A DNA stretch of 64,000 nucleotides from CALFVT01 sp039989855 (GTDB lineage: Bacteria > Pseudomonadota > Alphaproteobacteria > Caulobacterales > Maricaulaceae): the NCBI GenBank assembly GCA_039989855.1, contig JBDXGZ010000024.1, forward strand, positions 70,118 through 134,117, given 5' to 3'. How positions within the stretch are numbered: position 1 is the first letter of the stretch; each line of letters starts with the position of its first letter. Shown piece after piece: positions 52,611-62,711 of this stretch. The position numbers were made by a program, and so were the translations under genes. A model generated the notes under the pieces. The model did not search any database, had not been told where the DNA came from, and worked only from the letters and a program-made list of their open reading frames with translations.

Positions 52611-54299
52611 TCAGCTAGAATCAGCCTCCTTCTTTGTAATCTGATTATAGTCAGATTGGGCCATTGCCGCAGCTATAGCCGGGCTAAAGAAGCTCGCCAC
52701 AGCAATACGTTTTGCTGAGCGATCTTTCAGTCGAGGTGTTAGCCCTTTGCGAACATCGTAAAACCACATCGGTAAAATTAGCGGGGCAAATAAAGCAAGG
52801 CATAAGGCTCCACGAGGGCTTGGCTGATGCATATCAGGGGCCAGCGTCTTTAATTCTCCAGGTTGTTTGAACAGCCAATATAGGACGTAAAAAGGGACGA
52901 TTAACGCGCAGACAAAAACCTCAAAGGGATCTCGAACCGTGGCGGGTTTTGCTTCAACCCTTATATCTGGAGGTCTGAAAAACATTTCAGGTTTCAACTT
53001 CAGGGCCGCTAAAATAGCAAAAGCAGCAGGCAATAGAGGTGCAATATGTGTGAAGAAAACGTATGATGCGGGAGCTGTTCCTTTATCGTCAATAGGGGTA
53101 TAACTTCGATCAATATATTTAGACGCAAAACCTAGAGTTTCGCCTAGGTAGAACCAAAACCACACAATAAAAAAAGCGATAAAGAATGATTTTAAGGGTA
53201 ACCTTGCGGTTACTAAGGCAGATAAAACTGTCAGTAAAACCCCATAATAACCAACATTTTTAAGCGTTATTACCCCCATATACGAGAACGGACCTGGTCC
53301 TAAACATTCTAAAGACAATGAAATAAGAAACAAAAGGGAGAACCCTATCAAAGGGAGCTTTATTCGACCTTTCACAAAATAAACTGTTAAGAGACCTGCG
53401 ATGAAAATAGGGGCGTAAGTAATACATGTATAGAGGCCTCGTCCATATTCATCGAAAAAAAATTCACGATAAGATTCTCCAAAAGGTAAAACTGCATTTT
53501 TTGTTAATGTTATCGAAAATGAAATGAGAACTAACCCCCAAAACCTATAACTACTCACTAGATCTTGCCATAACCAGCCTGAAGACTCCGCGTTAAGCGG
53601 CAAAGCAGGTTTTATTGAGGTCTTAGGAATAAATTGTCCAAAAAACTTTTTTGAATTTAGACGCGTGGCAGCAATAACGGCAAGTGTCGCAGGGAGAAGG
53701 CATGTTAAGTAATAAAAAAACAGGTCTTGTGCGGAAGGTTTAATGTCTGCTTCGCTTGAGCTGTAATAAAAATCGTGAATTTGATTTTCAAGGTGACGAT
53801 GCTCAAAACTATAAATGCCTCCCAAAGCTTCCCCAATAATTTTCCAAAACCAAATTATCATAATGGCGATTAGGAATGATTTTAAATGGAGTTTGGCGGT
53901 TATCAAGACGGCCACTATTGTTAGAAGGATTCCAAAATAGCCAATGTTTTTAAAAAACACGGCCGCTAAATAAATTACCGACTGTGTTGTTGGGCCAAGC
54001 TGCATTAAAATGAGTGAGAACAGATAAACGGAAGTATATATGACCAATGTTTCTTTCAGACGTAGTCTTAAAAAATAGACCGATAAAAGCCCTGCTACTA
54101 GCGTGCCTATGTGTGTGAATTTCATAAACGTTACAAATGAAACATCATGCTCAGTCCATCTAGAGATCACCCCAAAATTGGTAGCTTCTGAAAAGTGCAA
54201 TAAAAATGAGATGAAGACCAATCCCCAAAACCAATAGGTTTTGAAAAATGCTTTCCCGAGCCGGCCCTGTGGCATTGTCTCTGATTGATTGTCAGTCAT
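52611..54299 (-). CDS. Polytopic membrane protein with internal duplication
   Basis: Protein of 562 residues from ATG 54299 (MTDNQSE), preceded by GAGG at 6 bases; the frame extends to 54356 but without such a site. About 12-14 helices in two similar halves. Half 1 has KTYWFWGLVFISF, FKNIGYFGILLTIVAVLITA, HLKSFLIAIMIIWFWKIIGE; half 2 has SYRFWGLVLISF, LKNVGYYGVLLTVLSALVTA, PLKSFFIAFFIVWFWFYLGE. The internal duplication is clear. Resembles two-half transporters but no known transport motif seen. AT-rich, followed by an extra C-terminal region with further membrane segments. Confidence 0.72.
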   Translation of the reverse strand: MTDNQSETMPQGRLGKAFFKTYWFWGLVFISFLLHFSEATNFGVISRWTEHDVSFVTFMKFTHIGTLVAGLLSVYFLRLRLKETLVIYTSVYLFSLILMQLGPTTQSVIYLAAVFFKNIGYFGILLTIVAVLITAKLHLKSFLIAIMIIWFWKIIGEALGGIYSFEHRHLENQIHDFYYSSSEADIKPSAQDLFFYYLTCLLPATLAVIAATRLNSKKFFGQFIPKTSIKPALPLNAESSGWLWQDLVSSYRFWGLVLISFSITLTKNAVLPFGESYREFFFDEYGRGLYTCITYAPIFIAGLLTVYFVKGRIKLPLIGFSLLFLISLSLECLGPGPFSYMGVITLKNVGYYGVLLTVLSALVTARLPLKSFFIAFFIVWFWFYLGETLGFASKYIDRSYTPIDDKGTAPASYVFFTHIAPLLPAAFAILAALKLKPEMFFRPPDIRVEAKPATVRDPFEVFVCALIVPFYVLYWLFKQPGELKTLAPDMHQPSPRGALCLALFAPLILPMWFYDVRKGLTPRLKDRSAKRIAVASFFSPAIAAAMAQSDYNQITKKEADSS

Positions 54300-54566
54300 A
54301 CGCGCCTCAATTATAGTGTTTGACACACTATGCTTTTTATTTCCAAGGCTTCGCAAATGTTCGTCGCTTTATAGCAAGAAACAGGTGAACAAAGTCTCTT
54401 TTAGTCCAGACCTAAATCTTTGACATCGCTATGATTTAGGTAAAATCGTGTCATTGTTGAGATCTACTCTATCATTAAAAACGACCCTGTCATGTGTATT
54501 TTTGGGGCCCGAAAAAGCCCGCATTCCCGACTCGCTTTTTACTTACAGGCGGCGTAAAGTCGATCT

Positions 54567-56378
54567 ATGCGTTTTGGTGAAAATTTTATGGACGAGCTTA
54601 AGTCCCGTATCCGCCCGTCGGATGTGGTGGGGCGATATGTGAAGCTCAAACGTCAGGGCCGTGAATATGCCGGGCTGTCGCCTTTTACCAATGAGAAAAC
54701 GCCAAGTTTTTTTGTTAATGACGAAAAAGGATTTTACCATTGCTTCTCTTCGGGCAAGCACGGGGACGCGATTAGCTTTCTAATGGAAGTTGAAGGGCTT
54801 AGTTTTCCCGAAGCGGTGGAGCGCCTCGCAGGGTTGGCGGGCATGGATATGCCCAAAGTTGATCCGCGCGCCGAGGAACGGGCCAAAGAGAATAAAGCCA
54901 CGATTTCGTGGATGGAGCGCGCGCAAGAATTTTTCGCTAAATCCCTGATGCGGGACGTGGGCACAGAGGCGCGGGACTATCTTAAGGGTCGCAGCCTAAC
55001 CCGCACAGCCGCCGAAAAATTCGGAATTGGCTATGCTCCTGATAGTTTCAAAGCCCTCCGTGATGAGCTGATCCAACAAGGGGCAAGTGACGCCAAGTTG
55101 ATAGAGGCGGGGCTTTTGGTTAAGCCAGAGCAACGAGGCAAAGATCCGTGGGACCGTTTTCGTAACCGTATCATGTTTCCTATTCATGACGCGCGAGGGC
55201 GGTTGATTGCCTTTGGCGGACGTGCGCTCGGCAAAGATCAAAAAGCGAAATATCTCAACTCGCCAGAGACCCCGATTTTCCAAAAAGGGCAGGTGCTTTA
55301 TAATTACCCCTTCGCGCGTAAAGCCCTCGCCGCGCCGAATAATCCGCGCCGTGGTCTGATCGTCTGCGAAGGCTATATGGATGTGATTGCTATGGTGCGT
55401 GCAGGCTTTCCCGAAGCGGTTGCTCCACTCGGTACTGCGCTAACGGAATCGCAGCTTGAACTTCTATGGCGCGCAGGTGAGTCGCCGATCCTTTGTTTTG
55501 ATGGTGATAAAGCAGGATTGCGCGCGGCGTTTCGGTCTGTCGAGCGTGCCTTGCCGCTCTTAAAGCCAGGACGCACGCTATGGTTTGCGCTTTTGCCTGA
55601 TGGTCAAGATCCTGATGATTTGATACAAGCAAAAGGGCCACCTGCGATGCAATCTATTTTGGACGCGTCCAAGCCTTTGGTGGATATGGTTTGGCGCGCA
55701 GAGCTGCAAAAGGTCGATATTAGAACTCCCGAAGACCGAGCCGGTTTGAAAGACAGACTTATGCAAGCGACCTTTCAGATCGCTCATGACGGTGTGGCGA
55801 AAGAATATCGCAACGAACTTTTGGCACGGTTTGACAAGCAATTTGGCTGGGAAGCGACTCGCAAACCTCGCGAAACCTCTGCGCCACGCCGCGTTGATGG
55901 GGCTTTAAAGACCTCTATGAATGTGGATAGCGCTCGGGCTCAACGTGAAAAACGGCTTTTGGGAGCGATTTTGGAGTGGCCAGACTTGCTTGATCATGTG
56001 GATGAGCAGTTTTTTAGCCTGAATTTTACGGTAGATTCGCTTAATCCTATAAGAGATGCCGTACAAACTGTTTATATCTCGCGAAAAGCTGTTGATAAAC
56101 AGGCGCTTCATGCCCATATAGAAGCAGAAGGGCTCTCCAGCCCTATGCGGAAGGTTTTAGCGGGTAAGTCTACACTACGGACACTGCTTGGTGGAGCCGA
56201 GGCAGATCTGGTTAAACGCGCGGCGCTGTGGAAAGAACTCGCCGACACCCATGAGGGACAGAACCAGACAGACACCGCAAAAACGGATGAGTTAAACCGA
56301 ATGGCGGAAGCCCTTCGGTCTGGGAATTCAGAGGCCATGAAACGCCTCATGCGCGCCGGTAAGGCGTCGCAAGAATAG
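54567..56378 (+). CDS. dnaG: DNA primase
   Basis: Protein of 603 residues. N-terminal zinc-ribbon region: GREYAGLSPFTNEKTPSFFV and FYHCFSSGKHGDAISF (about 30-65); compared with CHC2 primases only one of the four zinc ligands remains, as I recall in other alphaproteobacterial DnaG. RNA-polymerase domain: RFRNRIMFPIHDARGRLIAF, Toprim with CEGYMDVIAMV (about 268-278) and LCFDGDKAGLRAA (about 309). C-terminal helicase-binding part follows. Directly upstream of rpoD, the classical order. Confidence 0.96.
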   Translation: MRFGENFMDELKSRIRPSDVVGRYVKLKRQGREYAGLSPFTNEKTPSFFVNDEKGFYHCFSSGKHGDAISFLMEVEGLSFPEAVERLAGLAGMDMPKVDPRAEERAKENKATISWMERAQEFFAKSLMRDVGTEARDYLKGRSLTRTAAEKFGIGYAPDSFKALRDELIQQGASDAKLIEAGLLVKPEQRGKDPWDRFRNRIMFPIHDARGRLIAFGGRALGKDQKAKYLNSPETPIFQKGQVLYNYPFARKALAAPNNPRRGLIVCEGYMDVIAMVRAGFPEAVAPLGTALTESQLELLWRAGESPILCFDGDKAGLRAAFRSVERALPLLKPGRTLWFALLPDGQDPDDLIQAKGPPAMQSILDASKPLVDMVWRAELQKVDIRTPEDRAGLKDRLMQATFQIAHDGVAKEYRNELLARFDKQFGWEATRKPRETSAPRRVDGALKTSMNVDSARAQREKRLLGAILEWPDLLDHVDEQFFSLNFTVDSLNPIRDAVQTVYISRKAVDKQALHAHIEAEGLSSPMRKVLAGKSTLRTLLGGAEADLVKRAALWKELADTHEGQNQTDTAKTDELNRMAEALRSGNSEAMKRLMRAGKASQE

Positions 56379-56474
56379 GGATTTTGCGTGACTGGAAACA
56401 GGGACGCATAGCGAGACATAGATGAACAGCCTGCGTGCGAGTCACCGCGGGCTTTTCTGACTGGAGATACAAGT

Positions 56475-58532
56475 ATGGCGACAGCCGCATCAGACGCAGC
56501 AAAAGCAGCCGACACAAAAGACCCTAAGGTCGAAACCCCCATAGATGCCTCTAAGGCGGACAGCGCTTCGGAGCATAGCTTCTTGCTTGATATGAATAAT
56601 ATCGAGGTCAAGAGAATGTTGACGGTGGCCAAGAAAAGTGGGCTTCTGCCGACCTCGAAATTGAATGAGCATATTCAGATGGAAGAGGCGACGCCTGACG
56701 CCATTGAAATTATGCTCGCGCAGCTTTCTGATCTTGGGATTTCTGTCGTTGACGATTCGAACCAAGGTGACACGTCGCGTAATACGCTGGCACGGACTCG
56801 GACGACTGCGGTTAAGGGCGGCAATTCGAAAGAAGAGCTAGACCGTACGGACGATCCTGTTCGCATGTACCTCCGCGAAATGGGTACGGTTGAGCTTCTC
56901 TCTCGTGAGGGCGAAATCGCCATCGCGAAGCGGATTGAAGCGGGTAAAGATACCAAGATCAAAGGTCTGTGCGAAAGTGCGCTAACCTTTGAAGCGATGA
57001 TGGTCTGGCGTGAAGAACTCGAAGAAGGTGATATTCTTCTCCGCGATATTATTGATCTTGATACGACCTATAACCGTTCTATCGGCAATATTCAGGAAGA
57101 CCGATCTGGCGCAGCCGTTCGTCGTGAGAAAATTGAACGCGGTGAAATCGAAGCTACTGAAGACGACCTTAAGCCGCGTGATGATGGCCCAAAGTTGCCA
57201 ATCCGAAATTATAAAGAGGGTGAAAAGCCCATCGATGATGATGAGGACGAGGAAGAAGATAGAACTAATCTATCTATGGCCAACATGGAGGCTGAGCTTC
57301 GCGAAGATGTCATGGTCACGCTCGATTCTATTGCGCGTGATTTTGGCCGCTTCCAAAAGCTTCAGTTGATGCTCGTCAACGCCCGCCTCTCGGGTCGGAA
57401 AATGCGTAAGCCTCAGCATGAGGAATATGTTAAATTACAAGAGACTATTATTCAGGAGATTAAATCACTCCAGTTAAATAATGCTCGGATTGATGCGTTG
57501 ATTGAACAGCTCTACGCGATCAATAAGCGCTTTATCTCCCTCGAAGGTCGTTTGATGCGCCTTGCGGATGGTAACGGTGTTCCACGTCACGAATTCTTAG
57601 AGTTTTATCTGGGCTCAGAACTTAATCCGAATTGGCTAGACGAAATGGACGGTCGCTCGGAGGCATGGAGCCGTTTTGTCGCCCGTGAAAGAAAAGCGGT
57701 TGAGAAAATCCGTGAAGAAATCGCAGGCTTAGCGCAAGAGACAGGTGTGCCTGTCGATGAGTTTCGCCGTATTGTCCAAATGGTTCAAAAAGGTGACCGT
57801 GAAGCGCGTCAGGCTAAGAAGGAAATGGTCGAAGCCAACCTTCGTTTGGTCATCTCGATCGCTAAGAAATATACAAACCGTGGTTTGCAATTCCTTGACC
57901 TCATTCAAGAAGGTAATATTGGTCTCATGAAAGCGGTTGATAAATTTGAATATCGCCGTGGGTATAAGTTCTCGACCTATGCAACTTGGTGGATACGTCA
58001 AGCGATTACGCGCTCTATTGCTGACCAAGCGCGGACTATTCGTATTCCTGTGCATATGATTGAGACGATCAATAAAATCGTCCGCACATCTCGCCAAATC
58101 TTGCATGAGATTGGCCGTGAACCGACGCCAGAAGAATTGTCTGCGAAGCTCTCAATGCCGCTGGATAAAGTGCGTAAGGTGATGAAAATTGCTAAAGAGC
58201 CGATCTCGCTTGAAACCCCGATTGGTGATGAAGAAGATAGTCAACTTGGTGACTTCATCGAAGACTCTAACGCGATTTTGCCGATTGATTCAGCTATTCA
58301 GTCAAATCTACGCGAAACCACAACGCGGGTTTTGGCGTCCTTAACCCCACGTGAAGAGCGTGTTCTTCGTATGCGCTTTGGTATCGGGATGAATACCGAC
58401 CATACGCTCGAAGAAGTGGGTCAGCAATTCAGCGTGACACGGGAACGGATTCGCCAAATTGAAGCTAAAGCGCTTCGGAAGTTGAAACATCCGTCAAGAA
58501 GTCGAAAGCTGCGAAGTTTCCTTGATCAATAA
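56475..58532 (+). CDS. rpoD: Primary sigma factor RpoD (sigma-70)
   Basis: Protein of 685 residues. Region 1.1 at the N-terminus, region 1.2 with DDPVRMYLREMGTVELLSRE (about 127-146), a non-conserved acidic insert (about 230-260), region 2 with NLRLVISIAKKYTNRGLQFL, DLIQEGNIGLMKAVDKFEY and FSTYATWWIRQAITRSIADQ (about 455-520), region 3, and region 4 with LEEVGQQFSVTRERIRQIEA (HTH, about 643-663). Binds core RNA polymerase and reads -10/-35 elements. Terminator follows the stop. Confidence 0.97.
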   Translation: MATAASDAAKAADTKDPKVETPIDASKADSASEHSFLLDMNNIEVKRMLTVAKKSGLLPTSKLNEHIQMEEATPDAIEIMLAQLSDLGISVVDDSNQGDTSRNTLARTRTTAVKGGNSKEELDRTDDPVRMYLREMGTVELLSREGEIAIAKRIEAGKDTKIKGLCESALTFEAMMVWREELEEGDILLRDIIDLDTTYNRSIGNIQEDRSGAAVRREKIERGEIEATEDDLKPRDDGPKLPIRNYKEGEKPIDDDEDEEEDRTNLSMANMEAELREDVMVTLDSIARDFGRFQKLQLMLVNARLSGRKMRKPQHEEYVKLQETIIQEIKSLQLNNARIDALIEQLYAINKRFISLEGRLMRLADGNGVPRHEFLEFYLGSELNPNWLDEMDGRSEAWSRFVARERKAVEKIREEIAGLAQETGVPVDEFRRIVQMVQKGDREARQAKKEMVEANLRLVISIAKKYTNRGLQFLDLIQEGNIGLMKAVDKFEYRRGYKFSTYATWWIRQAITRSIADQARTIRIPVHMIETINKIVRTSRQILHEIGREPTPEELSAKLSMPLDKVRKVMKIAKEPISLETPIGDEEDSQLGDFIEDSNAILPIDSAIQSNLRETTTRVLASLTPREERVLRMRFGIGMNTDHTLEEVGQQFSVTRERIRQIEAKALRKLKHPSRSRKLRSFLDQ

Positions 58533-58542
58533 AGTTGAAAAG

Positions 58543-58564
58543 GCCGCCGAGAGGCGGCTTTTTT
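58543..58564 (+). terminator. Intrinsic terminator of rpoD
   Basis: GCCGCC (58543-58548) pairs with GGCGGC (58553-58558), loop GAGA, then TTTTTT. Confidence 0.9.
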
Positions 58565-58648
58565 ATAGCTAAGACTGATGTGTAATGACTTATCTTGCTG
58601 ATAAGGCAACTAATCAGGCGTCTCGAAGGTTCCCTCTAAGGGTATAAA

Positions 58649-61501
58649 TTACTTACCGTTCAGAATGATAGGGTCGCCAAAACCAAGGTCTTTTAATCGG
58701 TCAGCTTGAGAGGCGGCGTCTCCGACCACAAGGTAGCGCATTTCATCCGTCACCATATGATCGGCTACAAGCTTCTGCAATTGATTAAGGGTGAGGCTCT
58801 CTAGCTTTTCACTATTGCGAGCCTGATAGTCAGTGGGATAGCCATAAGCGCTAATATTTCCCAAGACACCCAATTTCTCGCTCAATGTTTCGTTGCCGAG
58901 GGCTTGCCCGCGTATCAACGAGTTGATTAGGGCCGTAACATCTTCATCTGTATAGGTGGCCCCAAAGTTTGAGACGATATCTTCGATAAGCTCTAAGGAC
59001 TCGAGTGTAACATTGGTTCGGACGCTGCTACTGACACCAAAAGAGCCTCTGGCTTTATCGCCGCTAAAGCCTGAGCGAATACCATATGTATATCCCTTAT
59101 TGACCCGAAGCTCTGTATTAAGCTCGGATGTATAAATTCCCCCCAAGGGGAAATTTACGGAATTAAGCAGGGAATAATCAGTATCGGTGGCCGGTACAGC
59201 AGGCCGTTGAAGTCTGACGACAGATTGTTTGGCTCCTGGAATATCGTAGACATAAATTTGCGATGCCTCGATAGGCGCTTCAAGGGGCAGAGCCTCTTGC
59301 GGGGACGGGCAGACTGTCTCCCAGCGGTTAACGAGAGGGGTCATAGCCTTGGTGACTGAGCCTTTATCTATGGCCCCTACAATGCGTAGTTTCGCGTTGC
59401 AAGGGGCATAGTAAGCCGCGTAAAACGCTTTTAAATCATCCAATGTGACGGTCTCTAATTTTTCTGTCGTTCCGTAAGCTGTGTAATGAAACATATGGGT
59501 GTCAGGGTAGCGAAGCTTAAGGAGTTCACGGCTAGCAATTGCGTTGGGATTGCCTTCGGATTGGATAATTTGGTTGAGGCGGTTGCGTTTAAGAATATCA
59601 AATTCTTCGACGTCCCAACGTGGCTCCAAGAGCATTTCTTCAACGAGAGCGATAGTTTTTGCAAAATTTCTATTTAAACTTGTTCCAGATATAAAGGTGG
59701 CAGTATCGCCACTTGATATGGAGACGTTAGACCCGAGCGCTTTTAGCGCGTCTTCAAGATCCGCAGTTGTCTTGCTTTGCGTACCTTTATTAAGAAGGTC
59801 GGCGGTGAGGGCGGCGATAGCCGGCTTGGTCGTGTCGCCTCTGTTGCGCCCTGCATCTATACGCAGCGAGAATGTCACGAGTGGGATTTCATCGCTTTCA
59901 ATCCCGTAATATTCAAGGCTGCCAATATTGCCCGTGACGACCTTTGGGGCAGGTAGGGTGTAGCTTTGGCCAAACGGAGGTTCGGTCGCTCTGTCAAAGC
60001 TTGACGGCGTTGGCTCATCAATAAGACGCGCGGCAGGGTCAAACTCGATGGGGGCGTCAGCGCCAGAGACAACTTTTTCTTCCACTACATCGGCTTTAAC
60101 GGAACCGCTTAAGGCCAGATCAAGTGCGTCTTTTGGGACGAAGCTCGTGGCCACATATGGTTTGTCTTTGATATATTGATTATAGACGCGCATCACGTCT
60201 TCAACGGTGACAGATTGAAGGCGTTTAATATCTGCGCTTAGCCCCCCTGGGTCGCCTGTGAAAATATTATACTCGCCCAGTTCAATTGCTTTCCCAAGAG
60301 CGCTTTGTAAGCCGTTATAAACACCGACCTCAATACCAGTTTTAATTTGATCAAGATCAGATTGGGAGATGCCGTTGGTTTCAAACCGCGTAAAACCTTT
60401 TACAATTGCTGGTATGAGGGCATCAAGGTCTGTACCTTTATTGGAGCGAATTAGTAGATAAAGTTCGCCAGATATTTCCTTGGAAAAGTTAAACATGCCG
60501 ACACTTGATGTGAGTTTTTCTTCATCAATTAAAACCTCATTGAGTGGGGCGCGTTTGCCGTCTGTTAGATATTGCAGTAAAATCTCAAGCGGGTAACTAT
60601 CGGGATGATATTCCTCTACCGCAGGCCAGACCATTGTTAGTTGCGGAACTTGCGCGAAATTATCTTCATGATAGAGCGACACGGTTTCACTTAACTCAGC
60701 AGGGCGTTTGGCATAAGGCTGAATGGTTTCGCCGCGTGGGATTTCACCGAAGTATTTTTTGACCATGGTTTTCGCTTCAGACACATCAAAGTCGCCTGCA
60801 ATTGTCACGGTGACATTGTTGGGCACATACCACTTTTTGTAAAAATCTTTAACGTCTTCCAATGTGGCCGCTTCCAGGTCTTCCAGGGAGCCGATGACCT
60901 GCCAATTATAGGGATGATCTTCGGGGAAGAGGGTTTTGTTGATGACGTAAAAATTATGGCCATAAGGTTGATTGTCGACCCGTTGGCGTTTCTCATTTTT
61001 GACCACTTGTTTTTCATTATCAATCACATTTTGATTAACGGTCTTGATGAAATAGCCAAGCTTATCAGCTTCGGCCCATATGATTTTCTCGAGCCCGTCC
61101 TTTGGAACCGCTTGGAAATATTGGGTCATGTCATTGGTTGTAAAGCCGTTGGTGCCGTCACCGCCAATACGGGTGTTCATCGCATCAAGGCCGCCATAGC
61201 CGAGGTTTTCTGAATCAAGAAATAGCAAATGCTCAAATAAGTGAGCAAAGCCCGTTCGTCCTTTCACTTCACGCGCAGACCCAACATGCACGGCCAAATC
61301 AATTGCAACAATAGGGTCTGATTTATCAACATGAAAAATAACGTCGAGGCCATTGTCGAGTGTGATTTTTTCAAACGTAACGCTTAAGCCTGTCTCCGCT
61401 TCGGAACTATTTTCAGGGCCCGTAGAGGCGTTATCGCTCGGGCTACAGCCGATAAGGGATAAGGCGAGGCAAGAGCTTATAAGCAGCTTGTTCTTGGACA
61501 T
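58649..61501 (-). CDS. M16-family zinc metallopeptidase, lipoprotein
   Basis: Protein of 950 residues with lipoprotein signal ALSLIGCSPS (Cys19). Two M16 halves. The first carries the inverted zinc motif HLFEH (His87, Glu90, His91) and the distal Glu in VVKNEKR (about 167-172); the second half (about 520-950) lacks HxxEH, as usual for the regulatory half of M16B pairs fused in one chain. Likely digests peptides in the periplasm. RBS AGGAAAA precedes the ATG. Confidence 0.92.
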   Translation of the reverse strand: MSKNKLLISSCLALSLIGCSPSDNASTGPENSSEAETGLSVTFEKITLDNGLDVIFHVDKSDPIVAIDLAVHVGSAREVKGRTGFAHLFEHLLFLDSENLGYGGLDAMNTRIGGDGTNGFTTNDMTQYFQAVPKDGLEKIIWAEADKLGYFIKTVNQNVIDNEKQVVKNEKRQRVDNQPYGHNFYVINKTLFPEDHPYNWQVIGSLEDLEAATLEDVKDFYKKWYVPNNVTVTIAGDFDVSEAKTMVKKYFGEIPRGETIQPYAKRPAELSETVSLYHEDNFAQVPQLTMVWPAVEEYHPDSYPLEILLQYLTDGKRAPLNEVLIDEEKLTSSVGMFNFSKEISGELYLLIRSNKGTDLDALIPAIVKGFTRFETNGISQSDLDQIKTGIEVGVYNGLQSALGKAIELGEYNIFTGDPGGLSADIKRLQSVTVEDVMRVYNQYIKDKPYVATSFVPKDALDLALSGSVKADVVEEKVVSGADAPIEFDPAARLIDEPTPSSFDRATEPPFGQSYTLPAPKVVTGNIGSLEYYGIESDEIPLVTFSLRIDAGRNRGDTTKPAIAALTADLLNKGTQSKTTADLEDALKALGSNVSISSGDTATFISGTSLNRNFAKTIALVEEMLLEPRWDVEEFDILKRNRLNQIIQSEGNPNAIASRELLKLRYPDTHMFHYTAYGTTEKLETVTLDDLKAFYAAYYAPCNAKLRIVGAIDKGSVTKAMTPLVNRWETVCPSPQEALPLEAPIEASQIYVYDIPGAKQSVVRLQRPAVPATDTDYSLLNSVNFPLGGIYTSELNTELRVNKGYTYGIRSGFSGDKARGSFGVSSSVRTNVTLESLELIEDIVSNFGATYTDEDVTALINSLIRGQALGNETLSEKLGVLGNISAYGYPTDYQARNSEKLESLTLNQLQKLVADHMVTDEMRYLVVGDAASQADRLKDLGFGDPIILNGK

Positions 61502-61607
61502 AATTTTTCCTAACAGTCTCTTATGTGTATATATCGAAAAACAATAAGACCTAATGAGCTATATGTCTAGAGTCTTATGTCTGGGGAGAGGGGGTGCCCC
61601 TTCTTGT

Positions 61608-62105
61608 CTAATCAAACCGTCCTGTCTTGGTGTTTTTACACAGGTTCTGCGCCTCAAACACACGACCATTCATGACGCCGTAAACGCCATATGGAAGAGT
61701 CTGCGCTGCAATAACTGCGCCGCCAACATTAAACGGCGCGTCCGACCGACCTAATGAAAAGGGCCGCATCGCCCCTGTTAAGATGACTGTTTTGTCCGTG
61801 ACGTGCTTCGATAGATATTGCGCTGTAAGGTCCATCGTCCCTGTGCCGTGGGTGATGATGACCGCGTTTTGTTGGGTGTTCTTTACAGCGTTTAAAATCA
61901 CCTCTCTATGAGCGTCTGTCATATCGAGGCTGTCGATTTTCATCAATATCTCACAGTGAGAAATCTCTGTACGGGCTTGCCGCATGAGGTCGTCCATATG
62001 GGTGGGCTGGGTGTCCTCAAAGGCGAGGCCTTCTGATAGGGTATCATGCACCTTATCCAGAGTGCCGCCCGTTATGAGAATACATATGTCGCGTTGTGGA
62101 ATCAT
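61608..62105 (-). CDS. Short asparaginase-like protein (N-terminal domain only)
   Basis: Protein of 165 residues covering just the N-terminal asparaginase domain: ITGGTLDK (residues 11-18, catalytic Thr near 15), IITHGTGTMD (second Thr region), KTVILTGAMRPF. The normal enzyme has about 320-350 residues with a C-terminal domain, missing here, and the Asp after the second Thr (THGTD) is Gly. Such single-domain proteins exist in proteobacteria; activity is uncertain. No remnant of the C-terminal domain is seen downstream. Confidence 0.8.
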   Translation of the reverse strand: MIPQRDICILITGGTLDKVHDTLSEGLAFEDTQPTHMDDLMRQARTEISHCEILMKIDSLDMTDAHREVILNAVKNTQQNAVIITHGTGTMDLTAQYLSKHVTDKTVILTGAMRPFSLGRSDAPFNVGGAVIAAQTLPYGVYGVMNGRVFEAQNLCKNTKTGRFD

Positions 62106-62283
62106 GTTTATTTGATGCCCGAAATTTGAGCGCGAAACAAGCCTTGCGCAGTCCCAATCTGAACGCTAGGTAAACGCGCCCTACACGATCATATGAAAAT
62201 GTGTGGCAAAGGTTTAAATTAGAGTATTTGATCCCATATTCGGGATGAGGGAATAAACCCCCATAGTTTTTTAGGAGGCCTAT

Positions 62284-62646
62284 ATGCTGTTGACGATGAT
62301 GAAGGGCAAAATTCACCGAGCCACTGTCACGCAAGCTGATTTGCATTATGAAGGATCAATCTCGATTGATCAGGATTTGCTAGAGCGCTCAGGTATTTTG
62401 CCAAATGAACAGGTTGATATTCTCAATATTACCAATGGCGAACGGTTTACCACCTATGCCATCAAAGCGCCGCGTGGGTCGAAAGTCTTTGGCCTCAACG
62501 GAGCTGCGGCACGGCGCGTGCAGTTGGGTGATAAAATTATCATCATCTCTTATTGCCAAATGGAGGCGGAAAAGGCGCGTAATTTCAGCCCGAACGTCGT
62601 GCTACTTGATGAGAATAATGAGGTCTATCACCCGCCTGTTAATTAG
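62284..62646 (+). CDS. panD: Aspartate 1-decarboxylase
   Basis: Protein of 120 residues: MMKGKIHRATVTQADLHYEG then SISIDQDLL; the chain self-cleaves between Gly24 and Ser25 to make the pyruvoyl group. Lys9 and Arg residues and NGERFTTYAI, GLNGAAARRVQLGDKIII are typical. It makes beta-alanine for pantothenate/CoA. AGGAGG lies 6 bases before the ATG. Alone here, without panB/panC. Confidence 0.96.
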   Translation: MLLTMMKGKIHRATVTQADLHYEGSISIDQDLLERSGILPNEQVDILNITNGERFTTYAIKAPRGSKVFGLNGAAARRVQLGDKIIIISYCQMEAEKARNFSPNVVLLDENNEVYHPPVN

Positions 62647-62667
62647 GCTTAGAGCCCAGAGATAATA

Positions 62668-62707
62668 AACCGCCTTCGGCTAAAATGTCCCAAGGCGGTT
62701 TTTTTTA
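62668..62707 (+). terminator. Intrinsic terminator of panD
   Basis: AACCGCCTT (62668-62676) pairs with AAGGCGGTT (62692-62700), loop of 15, then a T-run to 62707. Also can serve the convergent SIMPL gene ending at 62712. Confidence 0.88.
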
Positions 62708-62711
62708 TGCG

